NCBI RefSeq assembly: GCF_036173065.1
Contig: NZ_CP108041.1
Span: 2,917,001-2,981,000, forward strand
From: Rhodococcus sp. NBC_00297
Lineage (GTDB): Bacteria; Actinomycetota; Actinomycetes; Mycobacteriales; Mycobacteriaceae
Direction: 5' to 3'
DNA length: 64,000 nt
Shown here piece by piece: positions 10,753 through 18,646 of this stretch. Both the position numbers and the translations under genes were made by a program. Every line of letters begins with the position of its first letter. Within the stretch, counting starts at the first letter, position 1. The notes under the pieces were generated by a model. The model was not told the DNA's origin. It ran no database searches and was given only the letters and a program-made list of their open reading frames with translations.

Positions 10753-10864
10753 GAACGTCGAGTCAACCTCATTGCTGTGACACGCGGTACACAACACGCC
10801 ATTCCCGGCCCTTCGACAACGACGAGGGCACGTCGTCGTTCGATGTCACCAGGTGAGTGCGCTG

Positions 10865-11062
10865 CTACTTGCCGCCCTCGGGGGTTCCCTCGCTGTCGCT
10901 GAAGAAGGCCCACTCGCCGTCGTGCTCCACTTCGAGACGCCAGCCGAGCTCGGCGTCGTCGGACTTGCTCTCCTTGAACCAGGTGTGGGCGTCGGTGGAG
11001 TTGGGGATCTCCTTGGTGGCGACGACGGATCCGGTGGGGTCGAGTACGCGATAATTGGCCAT
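10865..11062 (-). CDS. Small conserved protein of unknown function
   Basis: 65-residue soluble protein beginning MANYRVLDPTGSVVATKEI, with TWFKESKSDDAELGWRLEVEHDGEWAFFSDSEG spread over its middle. No motif of known function seen. ATG 11062 has GAGGG about 11 bases upstream; the codon pattern is that of a real gene. It is transcribed away from the rplJ promoter, 112 nt upstream of the CocE-like gene. Confidence 0.6.
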   Translation of the reverse strand: MANYRVLDPTGSVVATKEIPNSTDAHTWFKESKSDDAELGWRLEVEHDGEWAFFSDSEGTPEGGK

Positions 11063-11110
11063 GAGCACCGTGTTCCCTCGGGAGAGCACCTCTCAAACCG
11101 AGGGGGCTCC

Positions 11111-11169
11111 GCCCCCGTGCGCCCTTTGCGTACGCGGGGATGCGCTTAAGGCGCACAGGGGCGTAGCCC
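11111..11169 (+). repeat. Dispersed imperfect palindrome, copy 1
   Basis: A 59-bp element whose arms GTGCGCC and GGCGCAC enclose a second dyad (TTTGCGTA against TGCGCTTAA). A close copy lies at 52246-52305. It is intergenic, just upstream of the rplJ promoter, and a GC hairpin (GGGGGCTCCGCCCCC) abuts it on the left. The two copies suggest a REP-like or non-autonomous element. Confidence 0.7.
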
Positions 11170-11171
11170 TT

Positions 11172-11201
11172 TTGGTGTCTCCGGCGGCCCCGGGGTACTC
11201 T
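11172..11201 (+). promoter_or_regulatory. Candidate rplJ promoter
   Basis: TTGGTG (11172-11177) and TACTCT (11196-11201), spacer 18 bases. Transcription would begin near 11208 and give a leader of about 280 nt before rplJ. It directly follows the dispersed palindrome. Confidence 0.45.
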
Positions 11202-11207
11202 TCTCTT

Positions 11208-11490
11208 CGGACACCGTGCGGTCGCGTCTGCGATCGTGCGACGTTCACCTGATCTGTTCCACCCAAGACCGTTGGTCATCGTGATCTCCGAAGAGGTTCG
11301 CCTCGTCGGAGATGGCGATTGAAGGTCCGGCCGAGCCGGCGACCCACGCAGGAGGACGAGGACCAGGGATACGTGTTGCTGACTCTCTCCGAGTCGCGCC
11401 GCCCGCATTCCGACGCCCCGTGTGCCCTGCACCGGGGCGTTTCTGCTTGTTCGGGCCGGGCCGACTCGACGCAACGAGAGGAGGCGAAGT
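11208..11490 (+). ncRNA. Probable L10 leader of rplJ-rplL
   Basis: About 280 nt without a gene upstream of rplJ. It can fold into successive helices, including GATCTCCGA (11281-11289) against TCGGAGAT (11307-11314), and contains AGGGATACGTGTTGCTGA. Such leaders bind the L10-L12 complex and give autoregulation. The L10-leader assignment is by position and general form; a covariance search was not possible. Confidence 0.5.
11413..11446 (+). terminator. Attenuator-like hairpin before rplJ
   Basis: An 8-bp stem ACGCCCCG (11413-11420) with CGGGGCGT (11433-11440), then TTTCTG: the only T-rich-tailed hairpin in the leader, ending 50 nt before rplJ. It would terminate part of the transcription and couple the leader fold to L10/L12 supply. 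Inference from sequence. Confidence 0.55.
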
Positions 11491-12045
11491 ATGGCAAAGG
11501 CTGAGAAGGTATCCGCGGTCGCGGAGATCTCCGAGCAGTTCAAGGGCGCCACGGCGGCCGTCGTCACGGAATACCGTGGCTTGTCGGTCACCCGTCTGAC
11601 GGAGCTCCGTCGGGCCCTCGGTACCGGAGCTACGTACTCCGTCGCCAAGAACACCCTGGTCAAGCGTGCCGCAGCTGATGCGGGCATCGAAGGCCTCGAC
11701 GACTTGTTCGTCGGTCCGACCGCCATCGCATTCATCGATGGTGAGCCGGTCGACGCTGCCAAGGCGATCAAGCAGTTCGCCAAGGACAACAAGGCGCTCG
11801 TCATCAAGGGCGGCTACATGGACGGCCGCGCGCTGTCCGTGGACGAGGTCAACAGGATCGCGGATCTCGAATCCCGCGAGGTCCTGCTGGCCAAGCTCGC
11901 CGGCGCGATGAAGGGCAACCTGGCAAAGGCCGCAGGCCTGTTCAACGCTCCCGCCTCGCAGGTCGCGCGTCTCGCGGCTGCGCTGCAGGAGAAGAAGGCT
12001 GCAGAAGAGGGCGCTTCGGCGCCGGAAGCCGCAGCTGCCGACTAG
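11491..12045 (+). CDS. rplJ: 50S ribosomal protein L10
   Basis: 184-residue stalk protein that anchors L7/L12 dimers. Starts [18 protein letters not shown] with the family motif [18 protein letters not shown]; the C-terminal alanine/lysine-rich helix binds L12. The ATG at 11491 follows the strong GAGAGGAGG; the frame is open upstream to 11422 without similarity. Probably autoregulated through its leader. Confidence 0.97.
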   Translation: MAKAEKVSAVAEISEQFKGATAAVVTEYRGLSVTRLTELRRALGTGATYSVAKNTLVKRAAADAGIEGLDDLFVGPTAIAFIDGEPVDAAKAIKQFAKDNKALVIKGGYMDGRALSVDEVNRIADLESREVLLAKLAGAMKGNLAKAAGLFNAPASQVARLAAALQEKKAAEEGASAPEAAAAD

Positions 12046-12150
12046 CTGATCCGCAAGGACTGCACATCACCCCGCGCGGCCGGCCTCCGGCCTGCACGCA
12101 ATCTCCTGTCCCCGGATCGGCGACAAGGACTTACAGAGAGGACCGCCACC

Positions 12151-12537
12151 ATGGCGAAGCTCAGCACCGAAGAATTGCTCGACCAGTTCAAGGAGCTCAC
12201 CCTCCTCGAGCTCTCCGAGTTCGTGAAGGCATTCGAGGAGACCTTCGAGGTCACCGCAGCTGCCCCCGTCGCCGTTGCTGCCGCAGGCGGAGCAGCTGCT
12301 CCCGCCGAGGCCGCTGAGGAGCAGGACGAGTTCGACGTCGTCCTCGAGGGCGCCGGCGACAAGAAGATCCAGGTCATCAAGGTCGTCCGTGAGGTCGTCT
12401 CCGGCCTGGGCCTGAAGGAAGCCAAGGACCTCGTCGAGAGCGCTCCGAAGGCCATCCTGGAGAAGGTGGACAAGGCTTCGGCCGACGCCGCCAAGGAGAA
12501 GCTCGAAGCTGCCGGCGCGAAGATCTCCATCAAGTGA
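12151..12537 (+). CDS. rplL: 50S ribosomal protein L7/L12
   Basis: 128-residue stalk protein. N-terminal dimer/L10-binding domain (residues 1-35), an alanine-rich hinge (about 36-55), and the C-terminal factor-binding domain with [20 protein letters not shown] and [14 protein letters not shown] 12151 follows AGAGAGGA. 105 nt downstream of rplJ and closed by a terminator. Confidence 0.98.
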   Translation: MAKLSTEELLDQFKELTLLELSEFVKAFEETFEVTAAAPVAVAAAGGAAAPAEAAEEQDEFDVVLEGAGDKKIQVIKVVREVVSGLGLKEAKDLVESAPKAILEKVDKASADAAKEKLEAAGAKISIK

Positions 12538-12555
12538 TCTAGCCCCACAGCGCAG

Positions 12556-12589
12556 AAGCGGCCGTACCCCTCGGGGTGCGGCCGCTTTT
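12556..12589 (+). terminator. Intrinsic terminator after rplL
   Basis: A 15-bp stem with one G-T pair: AAGCGGCCG-TACCCC against GGGGTGCGGCCGCTT, two-base TC loop, then TTTT. It ends the rplJ-rplL transcript and separates it from the convergent anti-sigma gene. Confidence 0.9.
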
Positions 12590-12615
12590 CTCGTGTCTGG
12601 CGACGGTGCGCGGAG

Positions 12616-13314
12616 TCAGCCCACGGTGGGCAGTGCGGCGCGGGCGAGAAGGTCTCCACCCACAGCCCGGATCTCGATCTCCGCGACGTCGGGACGAAGC
12701 ACCGCGGCGTTCATGCGGCAGTCGATGGTCACGGAGCTACCGAGGAAACTGCCCGAGGAACGATCCGTGCCGGTGCGGTCCACCAGAACCACCTCGAACG
12801 CTTCGTCGACCGGGACTCCCTCCATGTCCAGGACCGTCTCGGTGCCCCACGTGTGAGCAACCAGGCCGCCGTCGACAGTGACGCCGGGACTCGACGCGGT
12901 GAAGTCGATCGCCTCGAACGCGCCCAGCTCGCCCGGTGGTCCCTCGACCTCGGGGGCCGCGATCGTGCTGTCGGCGGGCGTCTCGCCACCCTCGGTGCCG
13001 ACCGTCTGCACACCGAGCACCGCGGCGACGCCCACGGCGATCCCGGCGACAGCTGCAGCGGCCGGGACGAGGCGACCGCGTGCGGACGGTCTGACGATGC
13101 GTCGTCGAAGCAGGTCACCGGGTTCCGCATCGACCCAGGTCAGTCCCGCTGCCGACCCCAGCGACGCGACCGTCTCGCGCATCTCACGGATCTCGTCGGC
13201 GACCGAGGTGTCCTCGGCCTCCAGAATGCGAAGCTCGCGCCGCTCGGCGTCGGTCAGGTCGCCGGCCACCGCAGCCGCGATCAACTCCTCTCGTCGCGGA
13301 TGTCCCGGAGTCAT
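12616..13314 (-). CDS. Anti-sigma factor, RskA type
   Basis: 232-residue membrane anti-sigma factor. The cytoplasmic N-terminal part (residues 1-85, RREELIAAAVAGDLTDAE) is an anti-sigma domain lacking a clear HxxxCxxC zinc motif; one membrane segment follows at about 90-110; the extracytoplasmic C-terminus is an RskA-like domain. Its ATG shares one base with the sigma gene stop (TGATG), which means coupled translation. It should hold the preceding ECF sigma at the membrane until regulated proteolysis. Confidence 0.85.
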   Translation of the reverse strand: MTPGHPRREELIAAAVAGDLTDAERRELRILEAEDTSVADEIREMRETVASLGSAAGLTWVDAEPGDLLRRRIVRPSARGRLVPAAAAVAGIAVGVAAVLGVQTVGTEGGETPADSTIAAPEVEGPPGELGAFEAIDFTASSPGVTVDGGLVAHTWGTETVLDMEGVPVDEAFEVVLVDRTGTDRSSGSFLGSSVTIDCRMNAAVLRPDVAEIEIRAVGGDLLARAALPTVG

Positions 13315-13985
13315 CAGGTCTCCTGACCGTCGAAGTGAACGCGCAGGGCGCGCAGTGCGTAGTACGCGCGGGTGCGCAGGGTGCCGATCGCGACGCCGGT
13401 GCCGGCCGACAGCTCCGCGTAGGACAGGCCGGTCAGGTGGATGGCCACCACCACCTGTCGATGTTCGGGGGACAGGGTGGCCAGACCCTCCACCACCCGC
13501 ATCCGGGTCAGGACGTGATCGCTTCGATCGGGTTCCACGGCGTCGCCTTCCGCGACGGGGGAGGACGCGACCAGCGGAGTACGGCCTCGCGACCGCAGAG
13601 CATCCGCGACGACGTTGCGTGCGATGGCGAAGAGCCAGGTCCGAGTTCCACCCCGGGACTCGTCGAACCTGTCCTGCGCTCGCCACGCACGTACGAAGGT
13701 CTCCTGCACGCAGTCCTCGGCGGCGACACGATCGTGCAACACGTTCACGGCGAAACCCAGCAGCGACGACGCGTAGGCGTCGTAGGCGGCCGTGAGATCG
13801 AACGTCCCGCTCTCGCGCGACCGGAAGATCGCCAGCGTCTGCCCCCTCGATGTCGGGGGAGGGGTGTACCCCGCCGGTGCCCGTGCAGGACGAACCCTAC
13901 TCACCGTCGACGCCGCTCCGACCTCCATGGTGGGTGTACGTCGAGAAGTGCGACGACGTTCGACCGTGGTGAACGTTTCGGTCAT
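13314..13985 (-). CDS. ECF sigma factor with RskA-type partner (SigK-like)
   Basis: 223-residue ECF sigma factor. Region 2 is AYDAYASSLLGFAVNVLHD ... AEDCVQETFVRAWR, region 4 is LSPEHRQVVVAIHLTGLSYAE with the helix-turn-helix GVAIGTLRTRAYYALRAL. ATG 13985 has GAGAGGGG about 11 bases upstream; ATG 13928 and 14021 are in-frame alternatives. Paired with the anti-sigma factor and divergent from the CHRD-sortase genes, which are likely targets. SigK-like by partner type, not a proven orthologue. Confidence 0.85.
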   Translation of the reverse strand: MTETFTTVERRRTSRRTPTMEVGAASTVSRVRPARAPAGYTPPPTSRGQTLAIFRSRESGTFDLTAAYDAYASSLLGFAVNVLHDRVAAEDCVQETFVRAWRAQDRFDESRGGTRTWLFAIARNVVADALRSRGRTPLVASSPVAEGDAVEPDRSDHVLTRMRVVEGLATLSPEHRQVVVAIHLTGLSYAELSAGTGVAIGTLRTRAYYALRALRVHFDGQET

Positions 13986-13995
13986 TCCGGACGTA
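13971..13995 (+). promoter_or_regulatory. Candidate ECF-type promoter of the CHRD-sortase genes
   Basis: GAAC (13971-13974), 17 bases, CGTA (13992-13995): the spacing and bases resemble ECF -35/-10 elements. It points to the CHRD gene, giving a leader of about 40 nt, and overlaps the sigma start codon. Single occurrence, so low to moderate support. Confidence 0.35.
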
Positions 13996-14044
13996 TCCCC
14001 TCTCGAAGGACGTCCGCGCATCCCGATCGGAAGGTACGACCACC

Positions 14045-14746
14045 ATGACGACACGCACTGCACGAGGAACGATCATCGTTGCGGGAGGCGCCGCGGCGTT
14101 CCTCGCGCTCACCGCTGCTCCCGCGGCAGCAGAGACGCCGGTCGGCGAACCGTCGTCGTTCACCAGTGCCTTCACGGCCATGGCGACTCCGGACCAGGTC
14201 CTGAACGCGGACGGCGTCGCGACGCCGGGTGAGCCCGGCGCGACCGGAACGTTCACGTTCCGCATCAACTCGGACGAGAACATCATCTGCTACGACATCA
14301 CCCTCGAGGGCGTCACCGGCGACTACATGTCGCCGGCGAAGACGGCGACGCACATTCATCAGGCAGCAGTGGGTGCCGCGGGCCCGCCGCGCATCGCGTT
14401 CCCGAACCCGTCCCCGGTCGGCGACGGACCTCGCACCAGCAGCGGCTGCCTGCAGGGGCCGTTCACGACCGGCGTGATGGCGAACGGTGCCGACACCGGA
14501 ACGAACTTCGACCTCGCGGCCATCGAGGCGAACGCCGCCGGGTTCGCCGCGGACAGTCACACCACCGCCTTCGCCGCCGGCGCGGTGCGCGGACAGCTGA
14601 CCCCGATTCCCGTCGGCGGTGTGGAGACGGGCGCCGGTGGATCCGTCACCGACAGTTCGACCGCGACCGTCGCGGGTGCCGGTGCCGCCGTTCTGGGCGT
14701 GGCGGCCCTCGTCGGGCTGGGCGTCGCCCGTCGGCGGAACTCCTGA
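14045..14746 (+). CDS. Secreted CHRD-domain protein with C-terminal anchor
   Basis: 233 residues. Signal peptide 1-29 (cleavage near AAPAAAE); CHRD domain about 36-186 with the ICYDITLEG strand, THIHQAAVG (102-110) and the terminal RGQL (182-185); then VETGAGG (193-199), a hydrophobic segment (208-227) and RRR. This signal / motif / membrane / positive tail layout is that of sortase substrates, and a sortase gene follows 13 nt later. CHRD domains are often found in exported proteins; role unknown. Confidence 0.85.
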   Translation: MTTRTARGTIIVAGGAAAFLALTAAPAAAETPVGEPSSFTSAFTAMATPDQVLNADGVATPGEPGATGTFTFRINSDENIICYDITLEGVTGDYMSPAKTATHIHQAAVGAAGPPRIAFPNPSPVGDGPRTSSGCLQGPFTTGVMANGADTGTNFDLAAIEANAAGFAADSHTTAFAAGAVRGQLTPIPVGGVETGAGGSVTDSSTATVAGAGAAVLGVAALVGLGVARRRNS

Positions 14747-14759
14747 TCGACCGACGCGG

Positions 14760-15359
14760 ATGAGATGGTCGACGCGCGCGAGTGCGTTCCTCCTGGTGGG
14801 GCTGGTGGTCGCCTGCGCGCGACCACCGGCCGTACCGCCCACCGAGACAGCGGTGTCCGTCACGTCTCCTGCTGCCGCGACCGTGTCCGAGACGGGACCT
14901 CTCGTCCCGGCGCGGGTGTCGGCACCCGAGATGGGTCTGGACGAACCGTTGATCGAGCTGGGTCTGAACCCGGACAACACCATGGCGGTTCCCGAGGACC
15001 ACGACGACGTCGGCTGGTTCACCGGCGGCGGGCGGCCCGGGCGTCCCGGTGCGGCCGATCAGGTCGGACCCACGGTGCTGGCCGGTCACGTCGACTCGAC
15101 CACGGGTCCCTCCGTGTTCTTCCGACTCCGCGAGCTCGTGGTGGGAGACGACGTCACGGTCACCACGACAGAGGGCATCGAGGCCAGGTACCGGGTGACG
15201 GACATCGGCGACTACGCGAAATCCGAGTTCCCGACGGCGCGCGTGTTCGGCGCCGTCCCGCGCGACGAGATCCGACTGATCACGTGTGCCGGAGTCTTCG
15301 ACGACGACGCGGGGTCCTACGAGAACAACCTCGTCGTCTTCGGCACCCGCGTGGGGTGA
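14760..15359 (+). CDS. Class F-like sortase
   Basis: 199-residue sortase-fold protein. N-terminal hydrophobic anchor 9-19 that includes a possible lipobox VVAC (Cys19); catalytic His110 in VLAGHVDS and Cys176 in LITCAG. The usual catalytic Arg soon after the Cys is not evident: that stretch reads FDDDAGSYENNLVVFG, the nearest Arg being R197. Likely transfers the adjacent CHRD protein to the cell envelope or trims it. ATG 14760 follows the CHRD stop by 13 nt, an operon. Confidence 0.8.
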   Translation: MRWSTRASAFLLVGLVVACARPPAVPPTETAVSVTSPAAATVSETGPLVPARVSAPEMGLDEPLIELGLNPDNTMAVPEDHDDVGWFTGGGRPGRPGAADQVGPTVLAGHVDSTTGPSVFFRLRELVVGDDVTVTTTEGIEARYRVTDIGDYAKSEFPTARVFGAVPRDEIRLITCAGVFDDDAGSYENNLVVFGTRVG

Positions 15360-15367
15360 TGCGACAC

Positions 15368-16543
15368 TCAGGCCAGAGAGAAGTTCTCGCCGCGGTGGTA
15401 GGCCGCGAGGGACGACTCGGTCTCGCGGATCGACGGCGGGTGGAACGCGAACGCCGACACGACGGACTGCAGGTACGCGATGTCCGGGTCGGTGATGAAC
15501 GCGATTCCGCCCAGTGCTGTCACGGCGGCATCGACCGCGCGCCGCAGTGCGCCTCGAAGCGCGATGCGGCAGAACAACAGTCGAGCCGAGATGTCGGCGC
15601 CGCGCTCACCCGAGTCCATCGCTGCGGCGACGGCCTCGAGGCCCGCGATCGCCGCTTCGAGTTCGGCGGCCGCCGAGGTGTAGACGCTGTCGCTGACCTT
15701 CGGGTGTCCCACGAGACGCTCCACGAGCGCGGTGGCCGCGCCGATGTACCCGGCGGAGGCGAGGATGCCGAACCACAGGAACCCGGTGAGCTCGTGCATG
15801 CCCTCCGGATCGTCCAGCGCGCCGACCATGGTCAGCGACACCGGCACGCGCACGTCCTCGAGGACGACCTCCTCGCTCTCCGCACCCGCGAGAACGGGCG
15901 TCGTCCAGAACGGACGCACCGAGACACCGGGCATCGACGCGGGGATGAGGGCGACCGCCTTGCGCGTCTTGCCGCCCTTCTTCTCGCGTGTCGCGACGCT
16001 GGCGGCGAGGAAGTCCATCGAGGCCGACAGACTGCACGGCTTCTTGCTGCCGTTGACGACGTAGTCGCCGTCGTCGTAGTAGGCGTCCACGGACGGCACC
16101 AGCGTGCTGCCCACGCCCTCCGCGAAGCCGGACGCGATGATCGACTTCTGTTCGATGAGGCCGGCGACCAGCGGCAGCTCCTCCTCGGGTCCCGCCATGG
16201 CGATCTCGATGATCGTGGCGATCGACAGGTGGTGCATCGTGACGGCGGCGGCGAGCGACGGGGATGCCGCGCCGATGGCCCGGTGGACACGCAGTGCCTC
16301 GACGGCGGTCGCGCCGAGTCCGCCGAGCGAGGTGGGTGCGATGAGTCCGCATCCGCCCGCGTCGCGGAACGTCGCGATGGCGTCGCTGCCGGGCGCCTCG
16401 AGCACGGACAGCGGCGTGGCCTCGAGGTAGGTGGCGAGGGCGGGCAGCAGGCGACGGAGCGTGGCGCGTTCGGTGGACATGAGCCGCGACGGCTGCGCGG
16501 TCCCGTCGGACGCGAGAGCTGCTCTGTCAGCGAGAACGGACAC
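15368..16543 (-). CDS. Acyl-CoA dehydrogenase family flavoprotein
   Basis: 391 residues. Contains the N-terminal helical domain (GLIAPTSLGGLGATAVEALRV), the middle beta domain (KKPCSLSASMDF, FAEGVGSTL) and a C-terminal four-helix domain with RLLFCRIALRG. Length and order match acyl-CoA dehydrogenases; substrate unknown, and the catalytic Glu could not be placed by eye. GTG 16543 follows AAAGG at 7 bases; ATG 16480 is another option. Convergent with the sortase, divergent from the oxoamine synthase. Confidence 0.75.
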   Translation of the reverse strand: MSVLADRAALASDGTAQPSRLMSTERATLRRLLPALATYLEATPLSVLEAPGSDAIATFRDAGGCGLIAPTSLGGLGATAVEALRVHRAIGAASPSLAAAVTMHHLSIATIIEIAMAGPEEELPLVAGLIEQKSIIASGFAEGVGSTLVPSVDAYYDDGDYVVNGSKKPCSLSASMDFLAASVATREKKGGKTRKAVALIPASMPGVSVRPFWTTPVLAGAESEEVVLEDVRVPVSLTMVGALDDPEGMHELTGFLWFGILASAGYIGAATALVERLVGHPKVSDSVYTSAAAELEAAIAGLEAVAAAMDSGERGADISARLLFCRIALRGALRRAVDAAVTALGGIAFITDPDIAYLQSVVSAFAFHPPSIRETESSLAAYHRGENFSLA

Positions 16544-16842
16544 GTACCGGCCTTTCGTCGAAGAAGGGTGACCGTGGCTGGGACGGGTGTGGGACACGTG
16601 CCAGCACGTCACTCGATACCGCAGTATTCGGGGTCGGCGACGGCCTCGATGGCGCCCGTCTCAACTGCTGTTGCATGACACAAGTGCAGTCGTGTTCGTT
16701 GGCAACTACTCACAGGTCGCGGCACCCTCGGGCCGCCTGTGCTGACCGTAGGCTCGAATCACAGACGTCTCCCGTCGCACGGGTCTCCCGGACCGGCGAA
16801 CGCACTCGCGTCACGTACCGATCCCCCAATCTTGGAGCGAAT

Positions 16843-18129
16843 ATGAGCTCGCAGAGAATGCTCGACCGAATCCGCCACGACAAGAGGATCTGGGCCCATC
16901 GTGTGCTGACGAAGCACGACCAGAACCCGTTCTTCCGCGTCATGAAATCGGTCAACGCGCCGGTCGTCGACGTGGAGGACCGCAGCGTCATCATGCTCGG
17001 TTCCAACAATTACCTCGGCCTCGCCGACCACCCGCTGGTGCGCGCGGGAGCCGCTGCGGCACTGGACAAATACGGCGCAACGGTCACGGGCAGCCGGTTG
17101 CTCAACGGCACCATCTCGCTGCACACGGAACTCGAGGAAGCGCTCGCCGACTGGCACGGGACCGAGCAGGCGCTGGTCTTCACGACCGGCTACCAGGCGA
17201 ACCTGGGCGGTATCAGCGCGCTGTGCGGTGTGGGTGACACCATCATCGTCGACTCGGCCGCGCACGCGTCCATCTACGACGCCTGCCGCCTCTCACGCGC
17301 CACCATCCGCGCCTTCCGTCACAACCGGGTGGACCTGTTGGAGGAGAAGCTCTCCCGCTCCACCGGCGTCGTCATGGTGGTGGTGGACGGCCTCTACTCG
17401 ATGCACGGCGACTTGGCCCCGCTCGACGAGATCGCCGCGGTCTGCGAGAAGTACGACGCGGCACTGTTCGTCGACGAGGCGCACAGCGTCGCGGTCATGG
17501 GCGCGAAGCGCACCGGTGCCGCCGAGCTGTTCGGTATCGAGGACGACATCGACGCCCGGATGGGCTGCCTCTCCAAGGGACTCGGGTCCTCGGGCGGTTT
17601 CGTGGCCGGCTCGAAGGACATCGTGGACGCCATGCGCGTGCATGCGCGCACGTTTCTGTTCACCACCGCGGGCGTGCCTGCTGCCCTCGGCGCGGCGCTC
17701 GCCTCCGTGCAGCTCATGCAGACCGAGGAGGGCGCCGAGCGCGCCACCCGCACACTCGCGAACGCGCGGTACCTGCACGACGGGCTCGTGGCGGCCGGTG
17801 TCGACGTGCACGCGCCGAGCCCTCTCCCGGACGGTACGGACATGGTCTCGCCCATCGTCCCCGTGAACGTCCGTGACGACCTGCGCACCGTCAACACGTG
17901 GCGGAAGCTGTGGGACGCGGGCATCTTCGCATCCGCCGCCATGTTCCCGGCGGTGGCCCGCGACGGTGCACTCCTGCGTCTGTGCGTCCAGCCCGATCAC
18001 ACCACCACCCAGCTCGACTACGTGGTGGAGCAGATGGGCCTGTTCCTCGGCGAGAACTCGTCCACGTCCGAGGCGGCGCCGGCCGAGGTGGGGGCAGCGC
18101 TCGCCGCGCCGGCGCCGGCATCGGTCTGA
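16843..18129 (+). CDS. Alpha-oxoamine synthase (AONS/KBL/SPT family)
   Basis: 428-residue PLP enzyme that condenses an amino acid with an acyl-CoA. The sequence has SNNYLGLADHP, GSRLLNGT, the His stacking region DEAHSVAVMG and the PLP lysine in CLSKGLGSSGGF. The N-terminal DRIRHDKRIWAHRVLTKH and C-terminal alanine-rich tail differ from BioF, so 8-amino-7-oxononanoate synthase is less likely than a 3-ketosphinganine- or ketobutyrate-type reaction. ATG 16843 follows TTGGAG. No bio genes are nearby. Confidence 0.8.
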   Translation: MSSQRMLDRIRHDKRIWAHRVLTKHDQNPFFRVMKSVNAPVVDVEDRSVIMLGSNNYLGLADHPLVRAGAAAALDKYGATVTGSRLLNGTISLHTELEEALADWHGTEQALVFTTGYQANLGGISALCGVGDTIIVDSAAHASIYDACRLSRATIRAFRHNRVDLLEEKLSRSTGVVMVVVDGLYSMHGDLAPLDEIAAVCEKYDAALFVDEAHSVAVMGAKRTGAAELFGIEDDIDARMGCLSKGLGSSGGFVAGSKDIVDAMRVHARTFLFTTAGVPAALGAALASVQLMQTEEGAERATRTLANARYLHDGLVAAGVDVHAPSPLPDGTDMVSPIVPVNVRDDLRTVNTWRKLWDAGIFASAAMFPAVARDGALLRLCVQPDHTTTQLDYVVEQMGLFLGENSSTSEAAPAEVGAALAAPAPASV

Positions 18130-18133
18130 CCCG

Positions 18134-18640
18134 GTGGTGACACAGGTAGACCAGCGCACGACGTACGACTGTGCCGCCGCGGTGCTGCACGCGACCCTCA
18201 CCGACGAGAGATACTGGCAGGACCGGATCGCCGAGATCGGTGGCGGCAGTCGAGTGGTGGAGCATCGCGTCGAGGAGGGCCTGACCACCTCGGTGGTCGA
18301 CCAGGACCTCGAGGCGGCGGCACTACCGAAGGCGTTGCAGCGCTTCGCCGGAACCTCGATGTCGGCACGGTGCACCGAGTCGTGGCAGTCGGTGCGCGAG
18401 GACGGGTCCGCGCAGGGCCACTACACCCTGCGGGTCGCCCGGATGCCCGTGGTGATCGACGGGGAACTCGAACTTCTCGCGACCGGAGCGCAGCAGTGCG
18501 TGCTCCACTTCGTCGGTACGGTCGACGCGTCGATCCCGGTGATGGGTCCGGTGGTCGAGAAGATCATGGTCGGCGAGATCGACAAGAGTTTCTCCGCCGA
18601 GCGCGAGTTCACCCAGTCGTGGCTCGCCCTCCGGACCTGA
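18134..18640 (+). CDS. DUF2505 family protein
   Basis: 168 residues of the DUF2505 family, a START/polyketide-cyclase-like fold typical of mycolic-acid bacteria: YDCAAAVLHATLTDERYWQDR at the N-terminus, SCTESWQ-type core and a C-terminal helix FSAEREFTQSWLA. Such proteins have a lipid-sized cavity but no known role. Start is one of two adjacent GTG codons (18134 or 18137), 4-7 nt after the oxoamine synthase stop, so the two are coupled. Confidence 0.75.
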   Translation: MVTQVDQRTTYDCAAAVLHATLTDERYWQDRIAEIGGGSRVVEHRVEEGLTTSVVDQDLEAAALPKALQRFAGTSMSARCTESWQSVREDGSAQGHYTLRVARMPVVIDGELELLATGAQQCVLHFVGTVDASIPVMGPVVEKIMVGEIDKSFSAEREFTQSWLALRT

Positions 18641-18646
18641 GCCCTC

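Noticed and set aside
9034..10902. A 622-residue plus-strand frame over the CocE-type gene
   Set aside because: The minus strand has the complete CocE/NonD domain and nucleophile motif; the plus frame has no recognisable domain.
16544..16842. Operator-like ACAC/GTGT symmetry between the acyl-CoA dehydrogenase and the oxoamine synthase
   Set aside because: Arms are short and imperfect; nothing beyond the expected divergent promoters can be supported in this 299-base gap.
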